DNA of 64,000 nt from contig CM068553.1 of the NCBI GenBank assembly GCA_035048495.1, positions 1,495,259 to 1,559,258 on the forward strand, read 5' to 3'. This DNA comes from Euptelea pleiosperma. Lineage: Eukaryota; Streptophyta; Magnoliopsida; Ranunculales; Eupteleaceae. Both the position numbers and the translations under genes were made by a program. Positions within the stretch are counted from its first letter, which is position 1. Each line of letters begins with the position of its first letter. Under the pieces are notes generated by a model that worked only from the letters and a program-made list of their open reading frames with translations, did not search any database and was not told where the DNA came from. This document shows, piece after piece, positions 32,985 to 45,490 of this stretch.

Positions 32985-35900
32985 ATGGCGAAGCTGTACG
33001 TAAACGCAACGCCCCCACCGGATCTGAACAAGAACACGGAGTGGTTCATGTACCCTGGTGTTTGGACCACTTACATCTTGATCCTCTTCTTCTCATGGCT
33101 CATGGTCTTGTCCGTCTTCGCTTGCACACCCGGCATGGCCTGGACCGTTGTCCATCTCTGCCATTTCCTCGTAAGCATCATCTTCTTCGCCTTATTCTCT
33201 CTCTGTTAATTTTAGATTTGATGATTGATTGCTAGGGTTTTTCCTGTTTGAAATTGTGATTTAGGTTTATGAATCTGTGTCGTTAGGGTTAGGGTTTTAT
33301 TACAAGTTTTTTCATGATTTGTTTGATTATTTATTCTGCAGGAAGGGTTTATGTTTGATTTGGTGTTTTGTGGGGGATTTATTGAAGTAGTGAAAGGGGA
33401 TTTGAGGGATGAAGTTCATGAATTTGTTGCTTAAAGGAAATCATTTCTCATTAGGGTTTTGAGCTGTTTTTCATAGGGGAGAGGATCATGAAGAAACCTA
33501 GGTATCATAATTTAGGCTCTTGTGGATACCTTTGCCCATCCCATTTAATGATCTTTTGTTGGGCTTTATCAGCCAACAATCTGACAAATTTGTGAATTTC
33601 TTGTAGATGAGTCATTCAGCGATTCTTATTCACGAATCTCTTTCATGTTATCATCTGAAAGGGAAGAACTGTAGAGCAGATATGATGCATGGATATTTGA
33701 TCGATGCAACTTCACTAATGTTGGTGATCTGTAGAGGTTGAAACTAACCATGGGCAAATGTTGATAAATTAATATGGAGAGAGACTACAAAAATATTTAT
33801 TTATAGATTATATGGGTACAGATTAACTCCATAATGATCAAAAAGACACTTAGAAGCAAAAGATACATCAGAACATGTGCGACGGCACTACTTGCCCTTA
33901 TAGTTCTAAATATTTCTACTTGCAATGGCACTACTTACCTTTATAACAGTGATGCAAGCTTATAAGAATAAGGTGATTAAAATTAGTTGTCTTGTAGGTT
34001 TGTCCAAAGTTTCAGCGATGTCTTGCAGCACTTTAATCTTGGGCCCATAAATTATGGAGTGTACCTGGATATACCTTAGGGTAGTCACTCTGTTTCCAAT
34101 TATGTACAGCTTTCAATGGGACAAGAAAGTGTGCATATTATCAGTTCTTTCTATTCCGATTCCCTTAAGCTGAATGTCAAGTGGTATCTCATGGGCATGC
34201 CACATCACTGCATATTTTGATACATGTCGAATCTTGCAGCTGTGTTCTTGAGAAATGACATAAAAGCTCTTAGGAATAATGGCCTTCTTGTGGAAGTGTA
34301 AATATCAAGTGTCCTGATTGTTGTATGAAGCCTTGTTGTTCCTGGTTTGTTTTACGTAATTTTAACATCATGCTGTCATGGATACGAAATTGGTTATGGG
34401 CATATAAGTAGTCTTCTTTCAATTTTCTTTCGATATTTTATTATTTGTGAGTTTCATTACTTCATTTACGTAACGGGCAGTGTTAGCATCGTCCCTATTG
34501 GTCGTTGTCCCTGTCTTAGGCAAAGTTTAAAAAGGTTAGTTCGGGAACTGAGGCGGTTTTCTTAAAAAAGGCAAGGTGTAGCCTTCAAGGCAGTATTGAG
34601 GCGTAAGCGTCATTTAAAAAAAAATTGCTCAAAAATTTCTAAAAAAATTACAATCTATTCTACAAATATCAGAAAAAACATACCATGTGAAAAAAATAAC
34701 TTAAATGAGCATAAAAGTAACTGAGGCTATAACTTTTACCTTAGGAGTGACGCTGTCGGAACTCTAGCTGAATGCATGAATACTAATATCAAATTTTAAA
34801 AAACATAAAGCACATAACTAAATTACCAAATCTAATTAGTTACTAAGATAAGTCCACTGTCTAATGTCTACTAATAAAATATCAATACTAACAAAGTAAC
34901 TAACAAGATAGAGGTAGGAAAGTGGAGCAAGTCTATAATGTAATAAAAGCTAAAATCAAGGTTTAGAAAGGTTAGTTCGGGTACTGAGGCGATTTGCCTC
35001 CAAAAGGCGAGGTGCAGCCTCAAGGCGGTGTTGAGGCGTAAGCCTCGTTTAAGTCTCATTTTCAAAAAAAAAAGTTCCTTGAAAAATTCAAAAAAATAAA
35101 TCAATTTTAAAAAAATTACAAATAACATACCATGTGAAAAAAATAACTTACATAAGTATAAAAGCTATTGAGGCTATAACTTTTGCCTTATGAGTGATAC
35201 TGTTGGGCACTAGGGCTGAAAGCCTGATGTTCATATCAAACTCTTAAAAAACATTAATCACATAACTAAATTACGAAATCTAAATAGTTGAGAAGCTAAG
35301 TCCACTAACAAAGTATCAATACTGACAAAATAACTAACAAGATAGAATTAGGAAAATAGTAGAGCAAGTTTGTAATGCTTTGATTTTTTGCTTTGGTTTG
35401 GTGAGGTACCTTACAAGAAAACCTTAGGAAGTGACAGAATCAAAATCCGATGTGATTTGAGCTCTCTATGAGAAATTCTCTCAAGTGGGGAAAACTAGAG
35501 ATGGAAGCTTAAATTTAGGGTTTCTCACAAAATAAAAGTTTGAGAACAAAATTAAAACCTTTAGGTCATTTTTATCATAAAAGATTATTAGGGAGGGTAT
35601 TTTGGAAAAAAAGAGTGAAAAAAATTTTAAAAATGAAAAATAAGGGGTTATAGTTTTGGGATTTAATGTGTAAAAGCGAGGTTATAGTCTCATGTGCGCC
35701 TCAAGGCTATTGCCTCAATGGACTGAGGCTTAAGCCTCGGAAATGACTATTGAGGTTGTAGCCTTGAGGCTGTTTCTTGGAGCCTCGAGGCGAGGCAGGC
35801 CTCAAGGCGTAGCCTCAAAAAGCCTTTTTTAAACCATGGCTAAAATCTAACAAGTTAACAAATAAACACGAAGTCCAATAACAAGAACACAAATATAAAT

Positions 35901-38900
35901 CCTATTATTCTACAACAATCTTCTATTCTTCGTCATCCCCAATATCATCATCTTCCCATTTAATCTATTCTAAATGGGAAAAACTAGGGATGAAAGGTTA
36001 GATTTAGTGTTCTCCCAAAACAAAGAGCTTTAAATAATAAGATGAGACCTTTTAGGCCTTTTTTAGCATAAAAGAATAGTGGGGAGGGTACTTTGGGAAA
36101 AAAAATGGAAAAAGTGAAAAAAAATCTAAAAAAGGGGTTTAGGGTTTTGAATTTTACCATGTAAATCTGTGGCAGCGTGGCTTAAGCCTTAAAAAGGTAC
36201 CTTGAGGCGTAAGGCTCAAACACCTTTTTTGGGTAAGTGCCTCAAATGCCTTTTTAAACTATGGTCTTAGGTCCAGACTCCAGACTGCTGATGGTCACTG
36301 GGATTCTCACCACGAATCTCAAGAACGTAGGGCCGATGTTACTACAGTATCATCATATCCTTTTCCTTACATAACTTTCCCTTATATTCTTCTTATTTTC
36401 TATGTTTTAATTATGAGCAGTCTGTAGTTTTCAGGCATTCTTGTGTCAATAACACAGCATGGCTTTATCCTCATGTATACTCAAAACTTAAAAACATCCT
36501 AAAGATTCTATTAGTCGTCATTTTACCAAAAGATGACTCATAAAGCTACCAAGCAAAATGCCACCATTTGGTCCTTTACCATGTTTGTGTGTTGCTCTAC
36601 TTCATTATGAGAAGAGCCATAGGAGCATATGTACGGATAGGTTCTTATGATTGTAAATTGGAAGCAAACATATTAGAGCCATTCTGTTATATTTTTTGGT
36701 CAAATTGCTAGAGATCTTTGATTCTTTATTTAAGAGGCAAAAACTTTTGTTTGTCTTTCTTTTATTTTGTCAAAATTTTCACTCCTAGTTTAAGTTATTT
36801 AATAAGTCTATATGGCATGATTGAGGAATATGGCTTCTTCCTTCAGGTCACTTATCACTTTTTCCACTGGAAGAAGGGAACTCCATTTGCTGAAGACCAG
36901 GGTATCTATAATGGCTTGACATGGTGGGAACAGATTGATAATGGCAAGCAGCTAACTCGGAATAGAAAGTTTCTGACAGTTGTACCTGTTGTGTTGTGAG
37001 TATACATCTACCATTTATAACTTTTAATTTCGTCATTCTGAATCTGACTACCTTTTTTTTTTCTTTTTTTGATAAGTAAATCTTTTTTTTCTATAGTTAA
37101 TGACAGTTTTAGGTGACATGCATTTGAGTATATGAAACTCGATGGTAGTTTTGCAGTTTCAAATGGGTAAATCAGTCAATGGAGTTGCTTAGAACTTTGT
37201 CTTTGAATTAGGAATGTTTGTCTATTTATGAGTTTGATAAATTCTTCGTTTTGTGTAATCTCTGTTTTAGTTGTTTTTGTATTATTATGAAATTTTGCCT
37301 CTTAAATTGTCCTTGGAGTTATAGGGGAAAGTCAAGCTTTGGTAGTTTTGTTTTTGTTTTTGTTTTTTTTTCCCTTTGAGCTACAACAATAATTTTTTGT
37401 CAAAATAAAGGGAGAAACAAGGTACAAGACAAGGGGGAAAAGATAGAAAACAACAAAGCAAGGCCAATTACAAGGCTATGATACCCAGATACTTCAACAT
37501 GACTGTCATAATGTCCAGCTGTGTCGAAACCGATACTGGTACTTGATAGTCCATAGATACTTCTATGCCACCAATCTCATTTTCTGTTGTGTTGTGTATT
37601 TTTTTTAATCTTTTAAGAGTTTCCTTATTCCTTATCAATAGTATAACAAATTTTATTGTAAGAAACTTTTACAATTTAGAAATTTTATTTTATATGCACT
37701 GATGTGAATATTAAATAAAGATATACTTAGTTTGAAAAACTAAAAATTAAAACATGGTGTGATCATATTGGATGGGATACTCATATCCGTATTCGTGTCT
37801 TGGATATCGGGAAATGAAGAGTCGTATCCTCGTTTTCCGTACTAGTGTCCATATCCGTATCTGTAACTGTATTTGGGCATCTTAGATTACAAGGGCCAAG
37901 CGGACCTTGGTGCATATGATAATTAGATGTTCAAAGATAACATCAAGTTTCGGGTCCCTCTTTCTTATCTGAAGCCTAGCAAGTAGCATTTGAAGAATCA
38001 CTTTCAAGAATAATTTTGTCGAGTCTCAACCTTTTGGCTACTTTTTAAACTGTAGAGAAGAGATAGAGGTTCATCCTTGTTAGAATTATTTCCTCAATTG
38101 GACCCAAATATGTGTATATTGTGTCTCCCACCAAATTCAGGAAAATGCCACCAATATGTTAAGGACCGAGGTTGCTCAAAGAGCATCGTCATAATTGATC
38201 TTGATTTCATCTTTCTTGGAGGTTGCCATATCGTGTGCATGCCCCAATTCAAGGGGTAAGACAGTGCTATTGCCTTCACTTAAATTCTGTCTACGTGCTA
38301 TTTGTGATTTTAAGGTGATTCAAGTGCCCTAGGATGGTTTAGATTCTTGGAGGCTTGAACCATTTCAATACAAAGGTCATCATTGACCATTACTATATTG
38401 GAAAATGTGTATGGACCTTCAAAGGCAAACTCGGGGGGTGGGGGGTTTCTAAGACTCCATTTTCCGACATCCAGGACACAGATACAGATATGGGTATCTA
38501 TCCCATCCAGTATGTTCGTACCATGCTTTAATGTTTAGTTTTTCAAACTACCTTAGTATTCTTATCATGCCAAATATAATGGAATTTCTAAATTTTTAAA
38601 AGTTTCTAACAATAAAATTTGTTATAATACATTATCTATATTTTCCTATTTACATAAGGAATAATGTAACTTTTAGGAGTTCAGAAAAATAAACAATAGC
38701 ATAATAGAGAAATGAGAAATTGGTGGCTTAGAAGTATCGAGGTAGTATCCGGTACTAGTATCGGTATTGACACGATATGATGCGCGTACATCAATCAAAT
38801 TGAAGTATCTGGGTATCATAGGATTGGATCACAAATTAGATTTGATTACATCATCTTTGCAGGGATGAGTCAATGTTCTTAAAGCTTGAAGAAGACAAAT

Positions 38901-39836
38901 ATAACCAATTTGTTTTCATAGTAATTTACACTACGAAGGGTGTACAGATGGAAGAATCAAAAGCAAGGGGAAGCAATATTACACAATGTTTACCATGTAC
39001 TAAACTGAATGAAAGATGCGTAAAAAAATAAAAACATAATGAAAGGTATCTCGCATTTTTTATATTTTTGATACTGGTGGTGCATAAATTTTTTAGAAAA
39101 TTTAGATGCCTATGATACAATTATCTTCAACTGAACTATGAATTCTCTTTACATGTCAAGAATCATCTATAGATAAGACTAGTTGTAAGAGCAGTGTCTT
39201 TCTCGCTTCCTTTCTTAATAAAGTTATTTAGTTATATAATGAACTAATAGATAAAACTAGCTGGAATACCCAAGGCACTCTTTGACAAGTGAATGTAATC
39301 TCTTGAAATGTCATGCCAAGTATCTCTAGATTGAAGGCTACTAGCATGACAAACCGCACTAATTTCATGAATGTACCTCAATAAAATTTACAGTTCAGTG
39401 TTGTAGAATCATGATCCAGGATTGATGGGTTGTCGATTTGGACTTGATATTTGTGTTTTGATTTTCACTCTTCAGATACCGATCAAAAAAAAAAATTTCA
39501 CTCTTCAGATGAGCAGCGGGATTGCTAACTTTTATTTCCTTAGAAAGTTAGAATGCTGTGAACATGGAATAGTAATCTTATTCAGAAAGTTTACAATGAC
39601 ATACCACATGATTTGAGAGGAGAATATTCTAAAAATTGTTATGGACCCACTTACTGATTACCATCTAATGAGATATCCACTTTATGTTATTTGATAGGTA
39701 CTTGATCGCCTCACATACAACTGACTACCAACATCCCATGCTCTTCCTCAACACCCTAGCAGTGTTTGTGCTGGTAGTTGCCAAGTTCCCAAACATGCAC
39801 AAGGTTCGAATCTTTGGAATCAACTCCGACCAGTGA
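32985..39836 (+). CDS. ORM1-like (ORMDL) sphingolipid regulator, three exons
   Basis: CDS exons 32985-33170, 36847-36995 and 39698-39836 join in phase to 157 residues, the usual ORMDL length. The protein reads MAKLYVNATPPPDLNKNTEW, FMYPGVWTTYILILFFSWLM, CTPGMAWTVVHLCHFLVTYH, FFHWKKGTPFAEDQGIYNGL, TWWEQIDNGKQLTRNRKFL, YLIASHTTDYQHPMLF and ends KFPNMHKVRIFGINSDQ. ORMDL proteins are small ER membrane proteins that bind serine palmitoyltransferase and restrain sphingolipid synthesis. Start at 32985 matches the family; an in-frame ATG at 32952 would add 11 residues (MVDGLRLSSGR). The leader has a (TC)n tract. Intron 1 (3.7 kb) carries two nested hAT-like elements; intron 2 (2.7 kb) carries a large fold-back. 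Confidence 0.97.
34521..36263. mobile_element. hAT-like element with GAGGC arms, outer member of a nest
   Basis: Starts CAAAGTTTAAAAAGG and ends TTTTTAAACTATG, with the perfect 8-bp flank GTCTTAGG (34513-34520, 36264-36271). Arms repeat GAGGCG/GCCTCAAGGC words. Removing the nested copy leaves about 853 bp, nearly the size of that copy. It lies in ORMDL intron 1. Confidence 0.85.
34957..35838. mobile_element. hAT-like element with GAGGC arms, nested copy
   Basis: 882 bp, starts CAAGGTTTAGAAAGG and ends TTTTTTAAACCATG, with perfect 8-bp flank GCTAAAAT (34949-34956, 35839-35846). It is a close relative of the element it interrupts, including the GGTTAGTTCGGG segment next to the left end. Confidence 0.88.
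37471..38822. mobile_element. Large fold-back element (about 370-bp arms) in ORMDL intron 2
   Basis: The left arm from CTATGATACCCAGATACTTC pairs with the right arm ending GAAGTATCTGGGTATCATAG. Pairing continues inwards (CGATACTGGTACTTGATAG / CCGGTACTAGTATCGG; ATGCCACCAATCTC / GAAATTGGTGGC; ATTGGATGGGATACTCATAT / GGGTATCTATCCCATCC) to about 37850 and 38458. The loop of about 600 bp carries a reverse-strand coding relic. No target duplication was identified. Confidence 0.75.
37990..38060 (-). pseudogene. RNase H-like (RVT_3) remnant inside the fold-back loop
   Basis: The minus strand reads KVAKRL-x-RLDKIILESDSSNAT before a stop, resembling the xxIILEsDS segment (catalytic Asp region) of the RNase H domain linked to plant LINEs. 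Short and broken. Confidence 0.35.
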
Positions 39837-40130
39837 GGGTTGGGCTGTATAAGACAAGACCGCTTTGGTTTTACTTCTGTAAAAGCCTTTGATCCTTTTG
39901 CTTCTGTTACTCCATGGTTATATCCCATGTACAGATATCAGAACTGGAAAGGGTACATACTGTTTTTGGCAAGTGAGGTTTTTTTTTTACATGGGACTGC
40001 TTTTCTACAAAGCTATCTTTTGTTAGATATGAGAGTAAGTTTAGTATGGCATTTCCCTTTTGTACAGTTTAAATTCTCTAATAATATTTGGAGGATTTTG
40101 TGCTGATTAATAAAATATTTGGAGGATTGG
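39837..40130 (+). other. 3' UTR of the ORMDL gene
   Basis: AT-rich, with ATTAATAAAATATTTGG near 40103 as a candidate polyadenylation signal. Confidence 0.5.
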
Positions 40131-41340
40131 GGAGGATTCCAATCCTCCAAATGCAAAGGTTCTATGCCCAGAGGAATGTACCGAGGGGGACAATAATTAA
40201 GACGGGCCCCAGGCTCGTCCTCCTTAATGGGACCACAACCTCTCTCTCTCTCTCTCTCAATAATTAAGATGGGCCCCAGGCTCTTGAGGACTTATAAAAG
40301 CCCACGCTCGTGAGGGCCATAGGCCCACACTCACTTCCTCTTAGCCTACCCCTGTCCAAACCTTCCTCCAAATCAACTTGACTCAAGAGAGGCCCAATTC
40401 ATTTCTAATCTCAAAAGATCAATGTAGGCCATTTTTCCGGAGACCATCTTTAATTTGAGTAGAGCCTATTCCTTTTCATTCCTTTCTTCTCTTCACCCTT
40501 TGAAACTTGAGATATTCGCTCCTCCTTTTCATCTTGTTTTGTGACAATAATCGTCTAGCTACCAAGTTCTTGGTAAGCCACACAGTTGACAATCAACCAT
40601 ATGATCACATTCAGCTCTTCATCAATCTTCTTCTCAAGCGACCGTCTTTCTCATTAATAGACGCATATTCACAATCATCTATAAGCCAATTCATATATTG
40701 TTTCTTGTGGATTAATACCCCCTGAATCAAAGTCGTACACAAGTCAGCTCAATCAGGTAAGATGAGCCCATAAATATTAGTTTAACAAGATCGTCGACAT
40801 TTGTACTCGAAACCCAAGTTATCCTGTAAAACCCTCGAGAACTCTGATCTACTGATTCAGGAGCAGAACCGACATAGTAACATACCATATGACTCCCGGC
40901 CAAACTCAACTTATTCTAGTCTTACTAAGAGTAAATTACTTGGGTATCACGACTCACAAGTTGAACTATTGATAATATGGTAACATGACAAGGGTTTTTA
41001 ATGTTGCTATTGTTGTATGCGGCTAGGATGTCACATCCCCAATTTTAGTTTCTAAATTTTGAGGTGTGAAAACATGTATGTGGAAGTACATTGAAACATT
41101 TAAGTTTTGCTACAAGGCATACTAACAAAATGATTTTATTATGGATCACTTCTCCATTGCCTTTGCACTAATTATAATAGACTAGAGAGTGAATGCTTAT
41201 ATAACCTTAATCAAACTTTTCACTCTATATATTCAATGTATGACTAAAGTAAAAATCATAAAAAATAAAATGACACTATCGTTACAAATGGGATATGTTT
41301 TGATACAAATATAAATTCACTCAAAATGTTTCATATTAAA
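40131..41340. other. Possible solo LTR or promoter remnant
   Basis: AATAATTAAGA(C/T)GGGCCCCAGGCTC occurs twice (about 40191 and 40260) around a CT microsatellite (40239-40258). It is followed by GACTTATAAAAGCCCACGC, a TATA-like box with downstream CT-rich sequence typical of a retroelement LTR. No second LTR or coding remnant was found. Confidence 0.3.
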
Positions 41341-41356
41341 TAAAATACATATACGT

Positions 41357-41640
41357 TTTTTTTTTTTAACCTTCGACGGAGGGAGGGATTTATTAAATAA
41401 AAGAAAAATAATACACCAAGAGAGGAGGGGGGGACATGACGCCAAACCCCTAAGAAACACAAAAAGAGATTGCTACAAAAAGCTAAATCCACAAGAACAT
41501 CACCTTTTGAATCGGGGCCTACTTATCTAGAAGCAATTCCATGAACAGCCAAATCTAAATCCAAAAGGAAATCACTTTTATATGTAGAGAAGCAAGAAGA
41601 ATTAAGTAGCAAACAATTAAAATCTCTAAAATCTGAACAT
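41357..41640 (-). mobile_element. LINE 3'-end fragment
   Basis: Plus-strand TTTTTTTTTTAACCTTCGAC, then GGGAGGGATTTATTAAATAA, is the reverse complement of a poly(A)-type LINE tail. Followed by sequence consistent with a degraded LINE 3' UTR. Confidence 0.45.
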
Positions 41641-42764
41641 GGGTAAACTATTGAGGTCATGGACTACCTCATCAATGATAAACGCCGGACCTCATTATAC
41701 ATAATCTCCTCGTATAAGAGAATACAATCCACACAGAATTTGACCAAAAAGGTGTGAGTCCCACAGTAAATTTGACCACAAGTTGGTCAAAATAACATAT
41801 TTTACCAAAATTTTGTCTACAATGAAACATTTCTAACAATAGCCATTACTGAATTTTAGGGCTAGTACTGTGGTGCAAGAAGGGAAGGTCACATTCTGAA
41901 GAGGGGCTTTCCTGCTTTTGGGCGATGGAGGAATGCCAAAGGCCTCCAATTTATCAATGATACAATCATTTTTCAAAAATGCTTCTTTCTAGCAGCTGCA
42001 GTAGTTAAGATTCCCCATTTACGAACAAATGAAGAATGGGTTTTCTACTTAGTAGGGTACGCTATTATCATTGCCAACAAGAGTTTAATCTCCTCAAAAG
42101 CAATCTTATCTGATTTCCATTAATCTATTTTCAATTTCTTAACAATGATAGTTCAAAAAATGAAGAGGACCCCAAAGGAACTTCTAAAGTAATGTACGTG
42201 GATTCTAGTTCAATATGAATAGTCAGTCAGTTGGTACTGAAGATGAATCAGTGGTGGGTTTTTTTATTTTTTTATTTTTTTTTATTTTGGGGTAACAAAG
42301 ATTCTTAGATGAATCGGTGGGTCTCACGAAGGAGAAAGTGATCAGCCAGACTTTTAGTTTTTAGATGGAGGATTTGAATTTATGTGAGTGGAGAGAGGTG
42401 TTTGAGCTTTGACGGCTTGTTCTCTTTTAGCATGATCATGATATATACCGCCCCGCCCCTTTTATCTTAGCTTCAACTTTAATTACCTGGTTTATAGTTG
42501 GTTCTATTTACATGATTTGCATTAATTCACCACAATTCGAATGGAGTTAAAGAGAGAAATAACCTGATTTAGCCACTCTATGTTCATGGTGGTATAGTGA
42601 ACTTGGTAAATATATATAAATATAACTGCAACAATGGGATAACCCAGGTTAATTTTAACAATGCAGCAGCTAATTAATCTGGATCGATTGTTGACATACT
42701 GTCAAGGTTTTCAGAATTGATAGAGGAAATTAATCGATCTTTGTTAACTGTTGTCCAAGACTCA
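41641..42764. other. Intergenic stretch without recognised gene
   Basis: AT-rich; a T-rich microsatellite-like run lies at 42259-42286. Nothing further supported. Confidence 0.4.
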
Positions 42765-43035
42765 TATTTTCTTTAACCTGAAAACCGTGTCACTAAAAAA
42801 GTGCCTCTCAATTCGGTGGAAGTACTTCCCCGACTATGAAGGAAAGCCTTATTGCTAATGATCGACGATGTCCTGAAAGGAGCCTTCTTTTCCTCGGAAG
42901 ACCCTCATATTCCTACCCACCATACACCCCATATAACAGCAAACGGGATCATCCTCCATATTTCATTAGGGATGCGGGGTGACTTGGAATTTCTTGTCAT
43001 CAGCTTAAACAATAATTGGCAGTTCCCCAATTACA
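42765..43035 (-). mobile_element. LINE ORF2 fragment
   Basis: Similar in layout to 53790-53990 (AAGGAGCCTTCTTTTCCTCG, ATAACAGCAAACGGGATCAT). The minus-strand reading is the degraded region upstream of the LINE C-terminus. Confidence 0.4.
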
Positions 43036-43429
43036 TTTAATTGTTCTTAAGTGATATAATATAAATAATGTAGTGCTTTACTTGTTAAATCATATAATTT
43101 TAATAAATTTTGTCATAAATTTAGAAAAAATTACAGTCTTCCTTCTACAAGTAATAGATCTAAAGCTACAATAACTCTTCATGCTCAGCTTTTGCTAGAA
43201 TGCCCATCTAAATCAATAATGTAAAGTGAATATTCTAGCAAATCTTCTACTGAATGGTACCAAACAATTGGATGTCTTCAATTCTTTTTGGTTGCATGAT
43301 CAGAAATCGTGATCATTGGCCCATTGGTAGTCATGCCACAAGTACTTATGGTGTTCACAACCATTAATTATTGGGATTATGATTGCCTTCGATCAAGGGT
43401 TGGTCTCTTATAATTTTGGGCAGCTCCTT

Positions 43430-43850
43430 GGTCGATTAAGAAGTTCTTTTTGAGCATGGAGAGGGAAGGAGGTGGGTAAACTTGGGAGAAGAATGTGGGC
43501 TTTGGCACCCCTAGCAGTTATGTAGTGATTGTGAAAGGAGATAAATAATAGGGTGTTTGAGAGCAAAGGGCTTCAGGTGGATCATATTATGTTGGAGATC
43601 AAGACATTGGCCGGTTTACTTTTGGGTTAAGTTGTACGAGTAAGGGAAAGGCATTTCCTTTGAGGATATCGTCTTCAAATGTCCCGATCTAGTTAGTGGG
43701 GGAAGGGATTAGGGGTGGGAGTTAGTTGGGCTGGTTGGTCTTTCTCTTATCTTTTGTAGTTGTAATTATTGTTCTTGCTTTGGGTAGGCTTCCTTAGCCT
43801 CTAACTGCATCTATAGATCAAAATCTTTACACATAAAAAAAGAGTAGATC
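43430..43850 (+). mobile_element. LINE 3' end
   Basis: Plus-strand frames read LGRRMWALAPLAVM and NNRVFESKGLQVDHIMLEIK with stops between, the same C-terminal region as the copy at 15540-16700. Ends in ACATAAAAAAAGAG after CTTTGGGTAGGCTTCCTTAG, the shared LINE tail. Confidence 0.7.
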
Positions 43851-44690
43851 TTAGAAGTTTTTTCTTACAGAAGCTGGGACGGTGCGGCGCTCCGATCAAG
43901 TTTGGACCGAAGCAAGTCTTAACGAATAGAAGAGCGATCCGTCACGCTTATAATCTAAAGATTATTAATATAATGAAGCTTATAAAGCTTAATATCGCTT
44001 CTATTATCGTCTATAGTCATGAAGTTGGGCAATCTTTTAACACTTCGTCAAAAGAACGAGCATTAAAGGTTCAAAACAAAGGTTTCTGATTAGGGTTAAG
44101 AAAGAGACCAGCACGAGAGGCTGGTGCTGGTGCTGGTGCATCTACATTCCCTCGTATAAAATCCAACTAGTAAACACCAAGAAACAAATAATATAATGCC
44201 CCATCAATACGGAAAATAAATAAAATAAATGGAAGTCTATATCTAAAGGTAATTGGCGCAGTGGGAAAGATTATTCCTCTGCACGCTTGCCGAGGGGAAT
44301 GTTTGTGGGACCCTCGATCTCGGCCAAAGAGAGGTGGGATTGTCAGATTTTGTTTAAAGACTTTAAAATATAAATATAACAAAGAGAGGGAAGATGTCAT
44401 GGAAGTAGTAATGATCATAGATGGCAATGGGGGCAAGGAGAGGAGTTTTCGGGACTCAGTGGTGGATAAAAATAGAAATCATTAGGTGACCTTTTGGTAG
44501 AGGCAGTTGAACTGGTTTTCAATACAACTTATTGTGTTCCTCCTTGGTTTTGCCTTTTTTTTTTCTAAATGAGACTAGAAAGTGAGAGGAAGGAGAGCTT
44601 CTCATCTAACTTTTTAATTACATTTACATATAATATAATGCCTGCATTATCTCTCTCATAGAATTGGGCCTACCATTATTATAGCATGTG
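43851..44690. other. Intergenic stretch, possible SINE
   Basis: TGGCGCAGTGGGAAAG at 44252 has the shape of a tRNA A box, and GGACCCTCGATCTCG about 45 bp on is a poor B box. Nothing else recognised. Confidence 0.3.
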
Positions 44691-45490
44691 ATGTGAAAAA
44701 CTGGATCATAGCATACCTGCATCTACTTGGATTGTTCTTCTTCTTCTCCACCAACTCCTACTCACACATGGCTGGCGAAGAATCTCAGATGGGTCTGATG
44801 AGACCCAGAGTACCTGACATTCCATACCTGTTTGCAAGAAACAAGAAAAAGAAAAAGAGGGAGAGAGAGAGAGCAGGGAGGAAAAAGCTGGAAAGAATTC
44901 AAAGTGATCATTCCAACCCAATTGAGTTGAGCAAATAATAAGGATAATAACAGCAATCAACCCACTCAATCCTGTGTTTTGTTGAACCAAAATAAACAAA
45001 TAAACAAGCTCCTTTTGTCTATAAGACTCCTTACAAACATCCACATTTTCACAAGCTCTTGCTATACCTACAACTTGAACATTATTTTTTACCAAGCCCA
45101 CCCAAAACATTTAACACTGGGGTGCCTTTTGTTTCTTCCATTTGTGATAGAAGAAATATGTCAATAAAGGCCATGGTGCAAGCCCTAAGTGATAGTACTT
45201 GCTTCTCTTCTTCTACATAGTTGCCCTGCAAAAAATCCGGGCTTTCTTGACTTCTTCTTCTATCCCTACACTGTATTCCATGACACCCTTTTGAAGCCAA
45301 CCTAAAATAAGCTTCATAATTGTTCACAATGAAAAAGAGTAAAGAGAAGAAAAAGGAAAGAAAAAAAAAAAGAAATAAAGAAAGAAATCCATGTGTGCTA
45401 TATCTGTTAGTTCTGAACAACTCCAAACAAAGTCACCGCCACCACGTGAAAAAAGAGAAACACCAACTTCATGTTGTTGTTCTTTCTTCT

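Noticed and set aside
44250..44350. tRNA gene
   Set aside because: Only an A-box-like word and a poor B box; no cloverleaf could be drawn. Kept only as a possible SINE.
44693..44938. 81-codon plus-strand ORF with hydrophobic start
   Set aside because: Lies antisense in the probable 3' UTR of the Dof gene; the tail is a low-complexity Lys/Arg run from a purine tract. No family resemblance.
44706..45110. 134-codon minus-strand ORF
   Set aside because: Probably open by chance in the 3' UTR of the Dof gene; composition reflects pyrimidine tracts.
45082..45426. 114-codon minus-strand ORF downstream of the Dof stop
   Set aside because: Phe/Leu-rich translation of a CT-rich 3' UTR.
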